Origin: Siphonodentalium dalli
Taxonomy: Eukaryota > Mollusca > Scaphopoda > Gadilida > Siphonodentaliidae
Reading direction: 5' to 3'
Length of the DNA stretch: 64,000 bases
Assembly: GCA_032622095.1 (NCBI GenBank)
Contig: CP136065.1
Coordinates: 216,792,151-216,856,150, forward strand
Shown here: positions 1-12,400 of the stretch, in pieces
How the letters are laid out: every line of letters starts with the position of its first letter
Position numbering within the stretch: the stretch's first letter is position 1
Position numbers and translations under genes: made by a program
Notes under the pieces: model-generated
Told to the model about the DNA's origin: nothing
What the model saw: the letters and a program-made list of their open reading frames with translations, nothing else
The model's database searches: none

Positions 1-159
1 GAGCTTTGTTCTACATGATGCCGCTCCAGGGTGAGAAGAAGACACCTTTGAGCCTTAGTGTTTATACACGCTCAAATTGCTATAGGGATTTTACTAAATG
101 ATCGCGACTGCATTTAATTACCACCGCCTCTGGAAATGAAGGGAAAAGTGATATGCTTT

Positions 160-1325
160 CACATACACGCGCGCACATCTACACAATGGCCATATATCAG
201 AACTCAATGAAATTGCCTATGGTGTCCCACAAGGCTAAATCTTAGGGCCTCTCCTATTTTTAATCTATATGAATGACTTGCCAAGTATATGCAAGAATGC
301 TAAATTGATACTTTTTCAGATGACACAAATGCCTTCTGTTCTAATAGAGATATCCACAAATTATTTAAAAGAGTTTACACTGAACTGGACTATATGAGTC
401 AGTGGTTTGCTGCTAATAAATTGTCATTGAACATTGATAAAACAAATTACATGCTCTTCACTAATTGTTCACTACCTGAGGTATTACCAGTCCTAACTAT
501 AAACAATAAAAATGTTAATAGAGTGGCAAATACCTAATTTTTAGGCGTCACTATTGAAGACAATTTATCCTGGGACAAACACATCAATTCATTATGCTCT
601 AAACTTGCCGGTAATGTTGGAATCTTGAGGAAAATCAGTGACTTCCTGCTTATCACTGATTATCCCCTACTTGACCTACTGTAACGCAATATGGAGCTCA
701 ACTACCAAAAAAAAACCTAACCAAAATTAGAAACTACAGAAGAATGCCATCAAAATTATCTCAAACGATACAAGTGATATCTCAAACGATACAAGTGATA
801 TTTTTTACTTTTGTAATCTAAACAGACTACTAATATTTGATGATATTGGTAACATGCAGCTCATTAGAATACTGTATAAACAATTCAGAAACAATAACAC
901 TAAATATTCAAACACATGCTTTTTTCATTCGGCAAACCTCATCAGATTCCGTCACACCCAGAGGTCACAGGTCGAGGAGTTCAGAATGGTGCTATTTTAT
1001 ACGTTTTAGCAGAAATACAAGCCTTTTGTTAAACATGCAATTAGTCGCTATTGTAACATCCTCTATGTGGACAATGGATCACGAATAAAGCGCCGGGTTT
1101 ATTGTTTTCCTAATCGGATTAAGTCTGAACATTGATATAAACTATAGACGTCTTATATAAACTATAATATAAGGGATTTACCCATGACCCACACTGCCGC
1201 TCGCTTACATAATAGTGTCATTTTAACATGGGAATTTTGGGCAATAAAACTACAAGACTTAAAGTGTTATCATATATTTTAATATTCACATTTAATTGAA
1301 AAATTACTTTCTCAAAGTAACTTAT
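160..1325 (+). pseudogene. Degraded LINE reverse transcriptase
   Basis: This is a decayed non-LTR retrotransposon ORF2. In one frame around 221-285 it reads GVPQG, then a stop where serine is usual, then ILGPLLFLIY and NDLP, the standard reverse-transcriptase core. A frame change follows, and near 307-327 comes FSDDT, equivalent to the catalytic FADDT motif of the polymerase active site. At 402-431 it reads WFAANKLSLN, another usual LINE signature. Further frameshifts and stops follow. The region to about 1325 resembles the C-terminal part that ends many LINE ORF2 proteins. No long frame is open, so it cannot encode a working enzyme. The LINE clade cannot be assigned from this piece. Confidence 0.8.
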
Positions 1326-1524
1326 AAATACTTACCTTTACTTAATCTGGAAGCCGGTATATTTCCCAAATAATCGGCGTTAGATCGGCTTTCATAAGTT
1401 TTAATGTCCCGATTTCTTAGGATTTTTGGTCTGCAAAGGGCCATATCCGAGTTTAAGCCCACTTGGATTTTTTAGCTCAAATAAAACAAAGGCCCCCTGG
1501 GCCTAAACGCGGGTCAGTACGGTA

Positions 1525-1790
1525 CATGATTATCATATGGATGCACTACTTGATTCATTATCAAAATTATTCATGCATATTGCGGATATCCATAGCTATA
1601 ATACCCATGCAAATACAAAAGGTAATCTTTATCATGAATTTAAAAGGACTAAAAAAGTGCAATCTCAAACAAAGCCCGAGAATTATGGAATAGCCTCCCC
1701 CGCAGACTGCACACTACGCATTAAAATTAGTAGCCCAGAATACCTCAAATACTTTAAAGATTACTTTATAAGAAAACGAGTATAATAAAT
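1525..1790 (+). pseudogene. LINE ORF2 C-terminal fragment
   Basis: An open frame at 1537-1785 carries an HSYNT motif near its start and a YLKYFKDYF-type end. This order is typical of the extreme C-terminus of LINE ORF2 (HSYNTR, a WN-LP region, then a short FK helix), but the WN-LP part is mostly missing. It is probably a second, internally deleted LINE copy next to the larger fragment upstream. No start codon or upstream domain is attached. Confidence 0.5.
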
Positions 1791-2144
1791 TCAGCCATAT
1801 CAAAGACCTTCTCAAATAATTTAAATTGGTCAAAGCATAATCTAAACTCTCACATGTTTCAACCTAAATTGTACAGCCACATCCTTAGACATTCACTTAA
1901 AACATATTAAATTGTTCTTGGATTTAAATTAATATATATACTTTATGAGCATCCCCTCAACATATTATGCACACCATGTAATCTTTCACATCCCCCCCCC
2001 CTCCACTCCAACTCTCTCTCAAATCTTGCACCTACCTGCACTCAATTTATATTCAATAATGTATTTATTATGCTATATTAGGGCTCTGGCCCATAAGTTC
2101 AGTTCAGATCATGTAATGGTGTCATTGGCCTAGCATTTTAGATA

Positions 2145-2544
2145 TTAACCCTTTACCCAACAAACCGGCCAAAACCGGCCAAATAAAGCTTCAACAGCCT
2201 AAAATATCTTCGGTCTGTCTCAATAGAACCATACAAATATGGATATCATTGGAACCGGCTCCTTGACCACATTGTGATAGTTACAGTTATGCCCTGTGCC
2301 AATGCATTCTCTTATATATGCGAGTCGACCATAGGTCGCCTCGCATATATAAGAGAATGCATTGGCCTAAAAAAAATCTTTTTTTAACACTTTTTACCAT
2401 TTTTTCTTACATTCTTTAACAATTTTATAATTTTTAATGTGTTAAGCCAATGCATTCTCTTATATATGCGAGGCGACCTATGGTCGACTCGCATATATAA
2501 GAGAATGCATTGGCACAGGGCCCTTCTGTTGGGTAAAGGGTTAA
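2145..2544 (+). mobile_element. C1 MITE (TTAA-flanked, two hairpins)
   Basis: The element has TTAA on both sides and inverted ends CCCTTTACCCAACA and TGTTGGGTAAAGGG. TTAA flanks with CCC ends are characteristic of piggyBac-type elements. Inside are a conserved stretch of about 140 bp rich in CCGGCC motifs and two hairpins whose arms read CCAATGCATTCTCTTATATA and its complement, separated by an A/T-rich spacer. There is no coding capacity. Seven more C1 copies lie in the window. Confidence 0.85.
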
Positions 2545-2795
2545 TGCACACCGTGTGCATTTCTGTATACATGTACATAATTGTCATAAAATTGATAAAT
2601 GCACACAAGTCTCACCTAAAGTTTAAACTAAAGTTAGGCTAAATTGCAATAGGTATCCGCTTGCGGTGGTCCCCGAATTTGCAGAGGTCCCATAAAACGG
2701 GTGAAGGAGACAACTTTAAAGGGGGGAATGGGTGCGTATAAATCAATTAATATGTATTTGAAACAAATAGCGATATGAGAATCGATGATAGCGGC

Positions 2796-3052
2796 TTTAA
2801 CACTGTCTTACTGTCATGACTGGAGCTTCTTGAAATTTTGCGAAAACCCTGTGCCAATGCATTCTCTTATATACTGGAGTATACTAATCTCCCATTATTA
2901 TTAGGGAGTCTCAGTCACATATATAAGAGAATACATTGGCCTAACAATATTTACCTTGACCTTGTGAGCCAGTGCATTCTCTTATATATGTGAGGCTCCC
3001 TATGGTACTCACATATATAAGAGTATGCAGTGGCACAGTATCTTAAAGGAAT
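2796..3052 (+). mobile_element. C2 MITE, damaged ends
   Basis: It carries the C2 left part (TCATGACTGGAGCTTC) and two hairpins with the shared core, but the outer CCCTTT/AAAGGG ends are eroded. The second hairpin has the CCAGTG / CAGTGG stem variant typical of C2. Confidence 0.7.
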
Positions 3053-3494
3053 ATTATTTGTTAGTATTTTCTTTCAATATACCTATATTATATAATTAAA
3101 ATGTCCAATTTGCCCAAATAATCCTGTGTTTGATCACTAATTTGGTTTTTATAAAAAAAAACATTCCCAAGAATACCGAAGAGCTTATGTTGTAGACGAA
3201 GTCACATGATCAGCGGTCGGCGCAGTCACATGACTTAACACATGACAATAGCGTAGCGATTAGGGGAATTCCCGTTATTGTCAAAACAAAAGGACTTCTT
3301 ATACATATTTAAATTTATACCAATTTGTCACTGCTATATGGTGTTTGCCAGTTTATCTATGTATGTATGGCATTGGGCATATAATATCGACCTGTTCATG
3401 TCAATTATGCATAACGTTAACATTATAACAGATATAAACATTGGTCATGGTTCGTTTGAACATCCAATAATATATAACACTTTTTGAAGGAGGG

Positions 3495-3930
3495 ATAATA
3501 ATCCGGTTTAATAAGTAATCACATATATGAACGCTCTTTATTCGCACCCTATCGGGAATAGGCTTAACAGGGAACGCTCTTTATTGAGTAATGGTAAAGG
3601 AAAATGGGGACTTGACTTAGAATAGTTGTCATCGTGAATATTTACTAATTACATCAATACACGTAAATACATGTACACAAACTTTCGATATACATGTATA
3701 TGCTTTATATACCTGTCAAAGTCATAGCAATTTCCAGTTTATTAAACACTTTTTATTTGCATCATAACAGGAATATGCTTAACATGGAACGCACTTTATT
3801 GAGCCATGGTGAAGGAAAGTGGAGAATCGACGTAGAATAGTTGTCATCGTGAATATTTACTAAATAAATCATCAATAGACTCCCCACTTTAACTCCAATT
3901 TTATGTATTCATAACCATGCCCGACTCATA
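3495..3930. repeat. Local duplication with AATAAAGAGCG-type blocks
   Basis: Two related segments near 3530-3660 and 3745-3870 share an ACGCTCTTTATT-type start, GGAACGC, AATGGTAAAGGA-type sequence and AGAATAGTTGTCATCGTGAA. A third short copy of the CGCTCTTTATT motif is at about 3938-3948. On the minus strand these motifs read AATAAAGAGCG, a poly(A)-signal-like string. This is a local tandem duplication of uncertain origin. Confidence 0.5.
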
Positions 3931-3933
3931 AAA

Positions 3934-4206
3934 TTAAACGCTCTTTATTTGGTATATGCATTCGAATATACTCATGACTGGACGCTCCGGCAAATTTATA
4001 TTCTTTGTGGGAGTTAACGTATTTCTTGGGATGGCATTCGCGATGGTGGTCGGTTTGTTTGATGTGGGTGTTGCGTCTCTTTTGAGTTGTTGTCGGTAGC
4101 CACTGTTTGGGCCAAGTGTATTCACATTGTACTCAAAACACCCTTTTTCGAAGTGGACAGAAAAAATCTGGACCATATCTTTGGCAACCACTTTTAGTCT
4201 ACTCAT
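3934..4206 (-). CDS. Possible orphan exon, unrecognised
   Basis: A 90-codon frame starts with ATG and contains NVNTLGPNSGYRQQLKRDAT followed by a proline/threonine-rich stretch. It ends just inside an AATAAAGAGCG motif. The composition looks protein-like, but I recognise no domain and see no splice partners. It may be a 3'-terminal exon, a retrocopy fragment or chance. Confidence 0.2.
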   Translation of the reverse strand: MSRLKVVAKDMVQIFSVHFEKGCFEYNVNTLGPNSGYRQQLKRDATPTSNKPTTIANAIPRNTLTPTKNINLPERPVMSIFECIYQIKSV

Positions 4207-4959
4207 TTGATGTCATATGAGGATTTGCGATGGAGATAGCCTACAACCGGTGGGGGATATTATTTATTTATTTCTCAGCTTATTTATAAGCGATTGTTAT
4301 GGGAATTGGATCATTGTGATCATAATAGGGGTGGCTTTCCGATAGTGTTTTGTTGTATTCATCAGGATAGCAATCCTTTAAGTTTAATGCTGCACGAGCG
4401 CAGATCTATCCCATCATGAAAGGGTTAATATTCATTAAAGGAGGTCCCTGTTCACATGCGCAAGGTGCCCTTTAATTTAAGAAAAGATGAAGAATATTGA
4501 TTAGATGTTAACCATGCAATTAAATAATATTTTTCATTAGTGTTATAACATGTTATAGGTTGTTTGTTGAACTTATTATCTGAACATTTCCTACCAATAT
4601 ATATATATACATGTATATACTCCCAGAGAATGCTGTGCAGATGTCCCGATCGCGCCATGCATTAAACAGAAGAAAAAAACTATCATTATATAAAACCTAA
4701 CATTTGGTATATGGTATGTGATGCAATGTGTTCAAGTCATGTTAGAAATTTTTATCTTCAAATTCGTACCCTCAAATTCTTGTTTTATTTATGGTCTATC
4801 TCTTATGGGTCATAATTACAACAACAACATAATTTTAAAAAATCCTGTTTCCCAGACACAATGTGAGTCTACAATATTGCAATTTATCTGTTAATATGAA
4901 TCCTACTTGTAATAACATACACCTGGGGGCCGATAAACAGCCAATTAAAAATTGATGTT

Positions 4960-5045
4960 TAAACCTTCCATGACTAGCTTCCTGATATTTTGCAAAAACC
5001 CTGTGCCATTGCATTCTCTTATATATACGAGTCTCCCATAGGGCT
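4960..5045 (+). mobile_element. C2 MITE, truncated left end
   Basis: The left end and the first arm of the first hairpin of a C2 element are present. The sequence then breaks off within the hairpin loop and runs into unrelated DNA. Confidence 0.65.
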
Positions 5046-5337
5046 TCCTTTGCCTTTGATGTCACAGCCGATGTTTTGCAGTCATCTTCAAAGAATTCTG
5101 TGCAGCATGTTCTCACAGTCCGTAGCGGGCCGCGACTTCCTTTGCCTTTGATGTCGGAGCCGACGTTTCACTTAGCCAATTTGAAATGTCCAGGTTATAC
5201 ACAGCAGTAATTGTGACTGCATCCCCGTCACCCCCACAAAAGCTCAAATATCTGCCACTGTCTACCTATGTCCTCGTTAATACGAAGTGTGTGCAATGTG
5301 CAGACACATCGGGCTCATCAGCAATTCTGGACAGTAT

Positions 5338-5723
5338 TTAACCCTTTACCCAACAAACCGGCCAAAACCGGCCAAATAAAGCTTCAACAGCCTAAAATAT
5401 CTTCGGTCTGTCTCAATAGAACCATACAAATATGGATATCATTGGAACCGGCTCCTTGACCACATTGTGATAGTTACAGTTATGCCCTGTGCCAATGCAT
5501 TCTCTTATATATGCGAGGCGACCATATATAAGAGATTGCATTGGCCTAAAAAAAATCTATTTTTAACACTTTTTACCATTTTTTCTTACATTCTTTAACA
5601 ATTTTATAATTTTTAATGTGTTAAGCCAATGCATTCTCTTATATATGCGAGGCGACCTATGGTCGACTCGCATATATAAGAGAATGCATTGGCACAGGGT
5701 CGTTCTGTTGGGTAAAGGGTTAA
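5338..5723 (+). mobile_element. C1 MITE
   Basis: TTAA flanks, CCCTTTACCCAACA and TGTTGGGTAAAGGG ends, and the same interior as the copy at 2145. The first hairpin has lost most of one arm (about 5515-5545), whereas the second hairpin is intact. Confidence 0.85.
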
Positions 5724-6340
5724 TAGTAAGGGCATGTTTATAACTGTGTTAGGATGAATGAGTGCATGAGCATTCCTGGTTGTATATGAAATAAATAACA
5801 GAACTCTGTCAGTTTATAACTGTTCAGAAGAGATGTAAAGTGGTCATCGTAACTTGGCATATGTCACTTGTTTACCTGGATTTAAAATAGGGTGCATATA
5901 TGAATGATTAATCGACTATAACAGTCGATTAGTCTATCCTGAGAACTCAGTCGTGGCAATCCTAGATATATTTTAATCAGTATTTCTTATTTTCTAACTG
6001 AAAAAGTATTTTCATGGACATAAGTTTGTATGGTTACATGTAGTTGGTGTCAAAGACAAAGTAATTATTATTGATTATTATTATAATATAATAATTTTTT
6101 TTATTATAACTTAGTCATCAATGTGGTACAAATGAAATATAGAAATTGAAAATATATATCAGTTCTGCCCTCCTCAAAAAGGCTATGTCTGCCATAGCAT
6201 TATCAAACTGAGTTTGTAATTTAATATTGACATATTATAATAATAATTTGCATATTTTAGAGTGGTTTAATCCATGCTGCTGACTGAGTGGTTTTGATTG
6301 TGGTCCATTGTTTGCTGTGAATGTTGATTCCACAGTGGAA

Positions 6341-6479
6341 ATGTCTCTCACAGAAAGCAGTATCCATGACGCCATAACAGATGGTGATATCAATAAGGTT
6401 GAGAAACTGGTTCAATCTGGAGCAGATATAAACCAGAGATACTATGGATGGAGTCCCCTACAACATGCAATAAACCAAG
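6341..6479 (+). CDS. Ankyrin gene, coding exon 1
   Basis: It codes MSLTESSIHDAITDG and on through the first ankyrin repeat into the second. The GT donor is at 6480-6481 and the exon ends in phase 1, completing a glycine codon with exon 2. Confidence 0.85.
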
Positions 6480-9400
6480 GTACACTATTCATATTAGTTT
6501 CATAGAGAATATTTACAAAATGAAAGAATTTTCAGATGAATTTCATTCATAATTTTTTGCTTGGTGATCATAGTGGTTTGGTAATATTTCTTGCTCTTTA
6601 ATTTCATTAGTATATATATATATATTATAGAGAATAGTTTTTGTTTGAATACCAAAATATCTCATGTGTCTGGAAAGAAATATTGAATTTTCATGAGCGG
6701 CTTAAAATTTGATATTTCTTTCCAGACACGAATGAGATGTTTCAGGTATTCAAACAAAAAACTGTAGTATTCTTTTTATTATATGCGGCTTATTAATGCA
6801 CAAAGTTGCTAAATTAACTCTTACTTAATTAAATTATTAACGCAACTTAATTAAAGAGCAAGTGTCATTTTTTACAAACAGGGAGGAGTCGGGTATGTAC
6901 TGGGCATGTTGATTCGCTCTGTCGTAAACCACCGGCAAGCTACATTGAAATAACGAAAGCTACAGTATATTTATAACAAAATCATATTTCACTCTGGCTT
7001 CTTGGAGATAAATATGACGATCTACATTTCAGTAATTTACCGCTATTTTATATGCAAACATTTAAAGGTACTCAATCTGATTCGATATCATCAGATTCCA
7101 ACAACAACAATGTTTTATTAAATGCCGCTCCAGTTATCAGAATCAAATAATTGCCAAAAAATAATTCTAACCACAGTCAACTATAGTATAAGATTGCCCA
7201 AAACCCTGCAAAACCAGCTATTTATCAACATTTTGTTTAACAAAATTTTGCCGGTTTGTCAAATAGCTGACGCAAAAAAGCCACTTGATTTTATAGACCA
7301 TCTTCTCGTCTACCTTTTTCGGTGGTGAAAAATAAGATTTCAAAAATCAATATCTGATCACTCTGAACTTTGATGGTGGGTTCCTCGACTAAAATCTAAT
7401 ATGTTTGACCCCGAAGCCAAGGAAATAGTAATTTGCAAGCGTTAATTCGGATTATGCATCTTTAACCCTTTACCCAACAGAACGGCCCTGTGCCAATGCA
7501 TTCTCTTATATATGCGAGTCGACTCGCATATATAAGAGAATGCATTGGCACAGGGCATAACTGTAACTATCACAATGTGGTCAAGGAGCCGGTTCCAATG
7601 ATATCCATATTTGTATGGTTCTATTGAGACAGACCGAAGATATTTTAGGCTGTTGAAGCTTTATTTGGCCGGTTTTGGCCGTTTTGTTGGGTAAAGGGTT
7701 AAGGAAATTGGGTAGGGTTTCCATTACTACAAGCAGGAATTACGTAATTGCCAGCCAATCACATTATCATCAGTAATGTGATGTATCCAATCAGGGAATA
7801 GTCGCATGGAAACCCAAGACTAGAGGAATTCCTTCCTTCCAGTAAACCCCATCCATTAGCTAAAAATAGCGCAAGAACTTTTCCAGTGTTGAGACTTAAA
7901 AGTTATATCTGATAATATATCAAATATTTCACTATAATAACACATAATAAATTAACCCTTTCATGACTGGAGCTTCCTGAAATTTTGCGAAAACCCTGTG
8001 CCAATGCAATCTCTTATATATGGCAGTCTCCCATAGGGAGCCTCGCATATATAAGAGAATACATTGGCCTAACACTATTGACATTGAAATTATAAGCCAG
8101 TGAATTCTCTTATATATGCGAGGCTCCCTTGGGAGACTCGCATATATAAGAGATTGCACTGGCACAGGGTCTTCAGTGCTGCACCTGCGCAGCTTACATC
8201 ATGAAATGATTAAATAAAATCTCTACAGGGTATTCAGATATCGCTGCTTACCTCATCGAGAATGATTGTGATATCAAGTCTAAACAGAGAAATGCTACCT
8301 CACCATTTGAAGATGCTTTAGGACGTAAGAATCTCAAGGCAAGTTTGATGACCTGTTCTCATTAGATAAGGCAACAGCAATTTAATAGCCTGGTTTACTA
8401 ACCCCTCCTACAATTAAACTTTTTTTATATGATTACTTTATGTTTGCGCTGATGAAAATGGTCACAGTGCTGAAGAAAACATTTGATGACGAAGTCAAGT
8501 TTGAGCTATTGCCATGGGTTGGCATCTGTCCGTGTGTCAACAATTACCTATAGTCACATCTCTCATCCGATCGTCAGCAAACTTCATATGGTTTGTTTTG
8601 AAAATTTACAGGCTTGTTTAGGATCACCTCTTGATGGGAGATATTGAATTTGAATTTTTTTTTATTAAAGACATGTCTGCTGGCAGCCATCTTGGATTTT
8701 AATCTTTGCATGACTAAATCCTTTGGTACACCATCCAGACCACATCCGTCGTGGATCTTTTGGGTGACCTCTAGATGGGAGCGATAACATTTTTCCGTTG
8801 AAAAACATGGCCACCATCAACCATCTTGTATTTTACTTTATATATATCTCTTCATGTTGACATCTAGTATTACTTATAGATTTAAACTTTCAGTATACCT
8901 AATCGCTCTATGGACTGTAACACATGAAATTATCCCCATCCAAGGTGACCTAGTGTCATTGACACTTTCATTGCCTTCACCTTCTTTTCTATTATTTATA
9001 CAGTGTTAACCCTTTACCCAACAGAACGGCCCTGTGCCAATGCATTCTCTTATATATGCGAGTCGACCATAGGTCGCCTCGCATATATAAGAGAATGCAT
9101 TGGCTTAACACATTAAAAATTATAAAATTGTTAAAGAATGTAAGAAAAAAATGGTAAAAAAAGATTTTTTTTAGGCCAATTCATTCTCTTATATATGCGA
9201 GGCGACCTATGGTCGACTCGCATATATAAGAGAATGCATTGGCACAGGGCATAACTGTAACTATCACAATATGGTCAAGGAGCCGGTTCCAATGATATCC
9301 ATATTTGTATGGTTCTATTGAGACACACCGAAGATATTTTAGGCTGTTGAAGCTTTATTTGGCCGGTTTTGGCCGGTTTGTTGGGCAAAGGGTTAAAGGG

Positions 9401-12400
9401 AAAAAAACTCAATTTATTTTTATAATTCAAGTATAACTCAGGGTATTCAAAAATATTGTGAAATTCAAGGAGACTGGGGCTGTGGAACTTCATGTTCATG
9501 GTCGAGTTCATGTATTTGTCAATTATTGTGGGGGTGATGCATAATTATACTGAAATCAGCTTGTCCGTCCTTGGGTCTAGCCATCCGTCCATGGACACAA
9601 TTTTGTCCGAGCTTTTATTCCTACATATTTCATCAACTTTTTTTAAAACTTGGCACAGATATTTAGTTCTATGGGAACCTGTGAATCTGCCATTATGAGG
9701 TCTGTGGGATGTTTTTTGTGGAGTTATCAGGAGTTGTCCCCTTTTTATGTTTACCCATACCATAGTATGGTAAACATAGTGTCGTTGTCCGGATTGACCA
9801 CTCGTCCGTCCGTCTGTCTGTCTGGCTGTCTGTCTGTAGACACTTTACGCATGGTGCGATAACTCGAACATTTTATATCTGATCGGAACCAAATTTTGTA
9901 TATGAATTTCTCAGCACCAAATACAGATCGAGTTCGAATATGGGTTCGATCCGAGTTTTTTTTACGGAGTTATGTACCTTTTTCGACTTAGAATTCATGC
10001 ATGCTACCATAACTCAAAAAAAATTTATCTCATCAGAATCAAATTTGGTATGCAAGTTTCTCGGACCAAAATACAGTTCGAATATGGGATTGATCCGATA
10101 TTTTTTAAAGGAGTTATGGCCCTTTGATATAGAATTTCTGCATATTTTGATAAATCAACCATTTTTCAACTGATAAGAACCAAATTTGGTATGCGAGTTT
10201 ATCAACTCAAAATACAGATCGAGTTTGAATATTGGTCAGATCCTGTTTATACCAGAATTATGGCCCCTTATAACTAAGAATTGAACAGATTTGATATTTG
10301 CTTACAATATATAACTGTAGCAGCTAAGAGAGACTAGAGATAATCTCTATTATTGATACCTGGTAATGAAATCTGATACTCACTGCTGCACTTTAATAGC
10401 TATCTGTTTATTGCATTTCCATAGTGTGTGGACAGTGACTTCTCAGGATTTTATCAACTCCAACATAGCTCTTTGGTCTTGCCTGGATTTTGGGATTAAT
10501 ATTAACCCATTCCATAGACACATGATATCTGATAGGCAGATATTAAATTATATCTTTCACTTTGAGCCAGGTTCAGTAAGGATTTCTAAAAACATCAGAG
10601 GAATTGTCTTATTTTGACATTCCCTCTATTGCATTTGGGGTGCAGGATAATAATTATGTTGCTTGTATTCTTGAGACTGACTTATTGTGTGGGCTTCTAA
10701 ATCCATATACATGTACATGCATTTATAGACTATTTTGATCAGTTCATTATTCATCAACCACTTGCTATCTCATTTAATAACTCAAATATTTGTCATTGAT
10801 TATATTATATTTCAAGTCATAGTTTATGATAACACTCCCCTAACCTGTACAGAGAGGGTCATTTGGTTTAATTGCTTTAAAATATTAACAAAATTAACCT
10901 TCCCATTCCATAGACATACAGTATGCTATCCAATGTAATAAATCTAATATCTTCAATCTCATATCCCTGGTGACCTCTAGTTATCTCATAATTATGCATT
11001 AAAGTATGTTATATCCAATCATTATCAATCATATTTTACGAAATTTTTAAAATAGTTTATCTTTAACTGTTATGTATGGTTCTTCTGCCTGACTATGGAC
11101 TGAGCTCTATAAGACTATATATCTATTTTAAACTGACTTAAAAGGTTGGAATCAAATGCCATATCCATGTTCATATGGAAGGTGCCCAATAAGTCTTATG
11201 CCACTTGTGAACTTAAAGGTACTCAATCCGATTTGATGGTCCCCATATCATCAGATTCCAACAACAACGTTTTTTTTGAAATTCCGCTTCTGTTATCAGA
11301 ATCAATTAATTGCCCAAAAATAATGCTAACCACAGTCCACTATAGTATAAAATTGCCCAAAATCTGTTGTTTATCAACATTTTGTACAATGAAATTTTGC
11401 TACTTTGTCATATATCTGACACAAAAAAAAACACTTGATTTTAGAGTTATCCATCTTCATCAACTTTCATATGGCCACTAAATATTCCAGGTGGTTAAAG
11501 ATAATAGATTTAAAAAATTGATATCTGCTTACTCTGAGCTTTGAGGAATGGGTTCCTCGATTTGAATAAAATATTTTTTACCCCCGAAGCCAAATAAAAA
11601 GTAACTGAGGGGTGCTTAATCGGATCGAGTAGCTTTAATAGTAAGGTGTGAATTGTTGAAAAGGTTGCAGTAAAGATTTATGAAAATAGCTAATCGTTAT
11701 CGCCAAGGTATGGGTTAAACATCTGCCGATCGTGATCGGCCACGATCGGCCTCTCGTTCTCAAAAGGAATTATGCACAATTTTGTCCTAGTTTTGTCTGG
11801 TGGTTTCCTCCGAATTTTCTTGTTTAATTTGAATCCAATTTGCTATAGGGGTCAATCATCATGGGTACCTGTGCACCTGTGATTTGGAATTCGGTCCGAA
11901 CATTTTTGACTGAGCTATGACCATTTTCTGACTTTTTTTTGTCAAGATATTTTCTAAGAATGTTCTTGTTCAATGTGAATCAAATTTGCTACAGGGGTCA
12001 ATCATCATGTGAAACTGTTCACCTGCGATTTGGAGTTCAGTCGAAATCATACTGGCCGAGTTATTAAACTTTTTTAACTTTGAATATAAGCTCGCAGAGG
12101 TGATTAGCTGCAGGTACATGTAAGTAGTTTCCAGTGACACTATTGTCCATTTCCATTTTTCCAACTTCATTGTAATAACATGCTGAATACAGGGGTATAC
12201 CTTAGTCCCACCTGGGACAGGCCCATCTCTAGTTTTATATTTATTTTTTCCCTCCTGCACTGTCCTGCATCTACTTTTTGTTCAACCCAATTTTTTGTAA
12301 ACCAGACTATAAGATCGTTGTGGCCTAACTAAAGTTAAAAATGTATTCAGGGTTATCATATGCAATCATTTGACATGTTAGGGAGCCCGACCAATATTCA

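Noticed and set aside
2384-2642. Paired frames with ECILLYMR / YKRMHW strings, repeated in many places
   Set aside because: These come from reading the shared C-group hairpin in either strand; they recur at all C1 and C2 copies and are not genes.
10366-10617. Frame with a hydrophobic start, MKSDTHCCTLIAICLL
   Set aside because: It shares sequence with a second nearby frame in a different context and has no conserved domain; judged to be repeat-derived.
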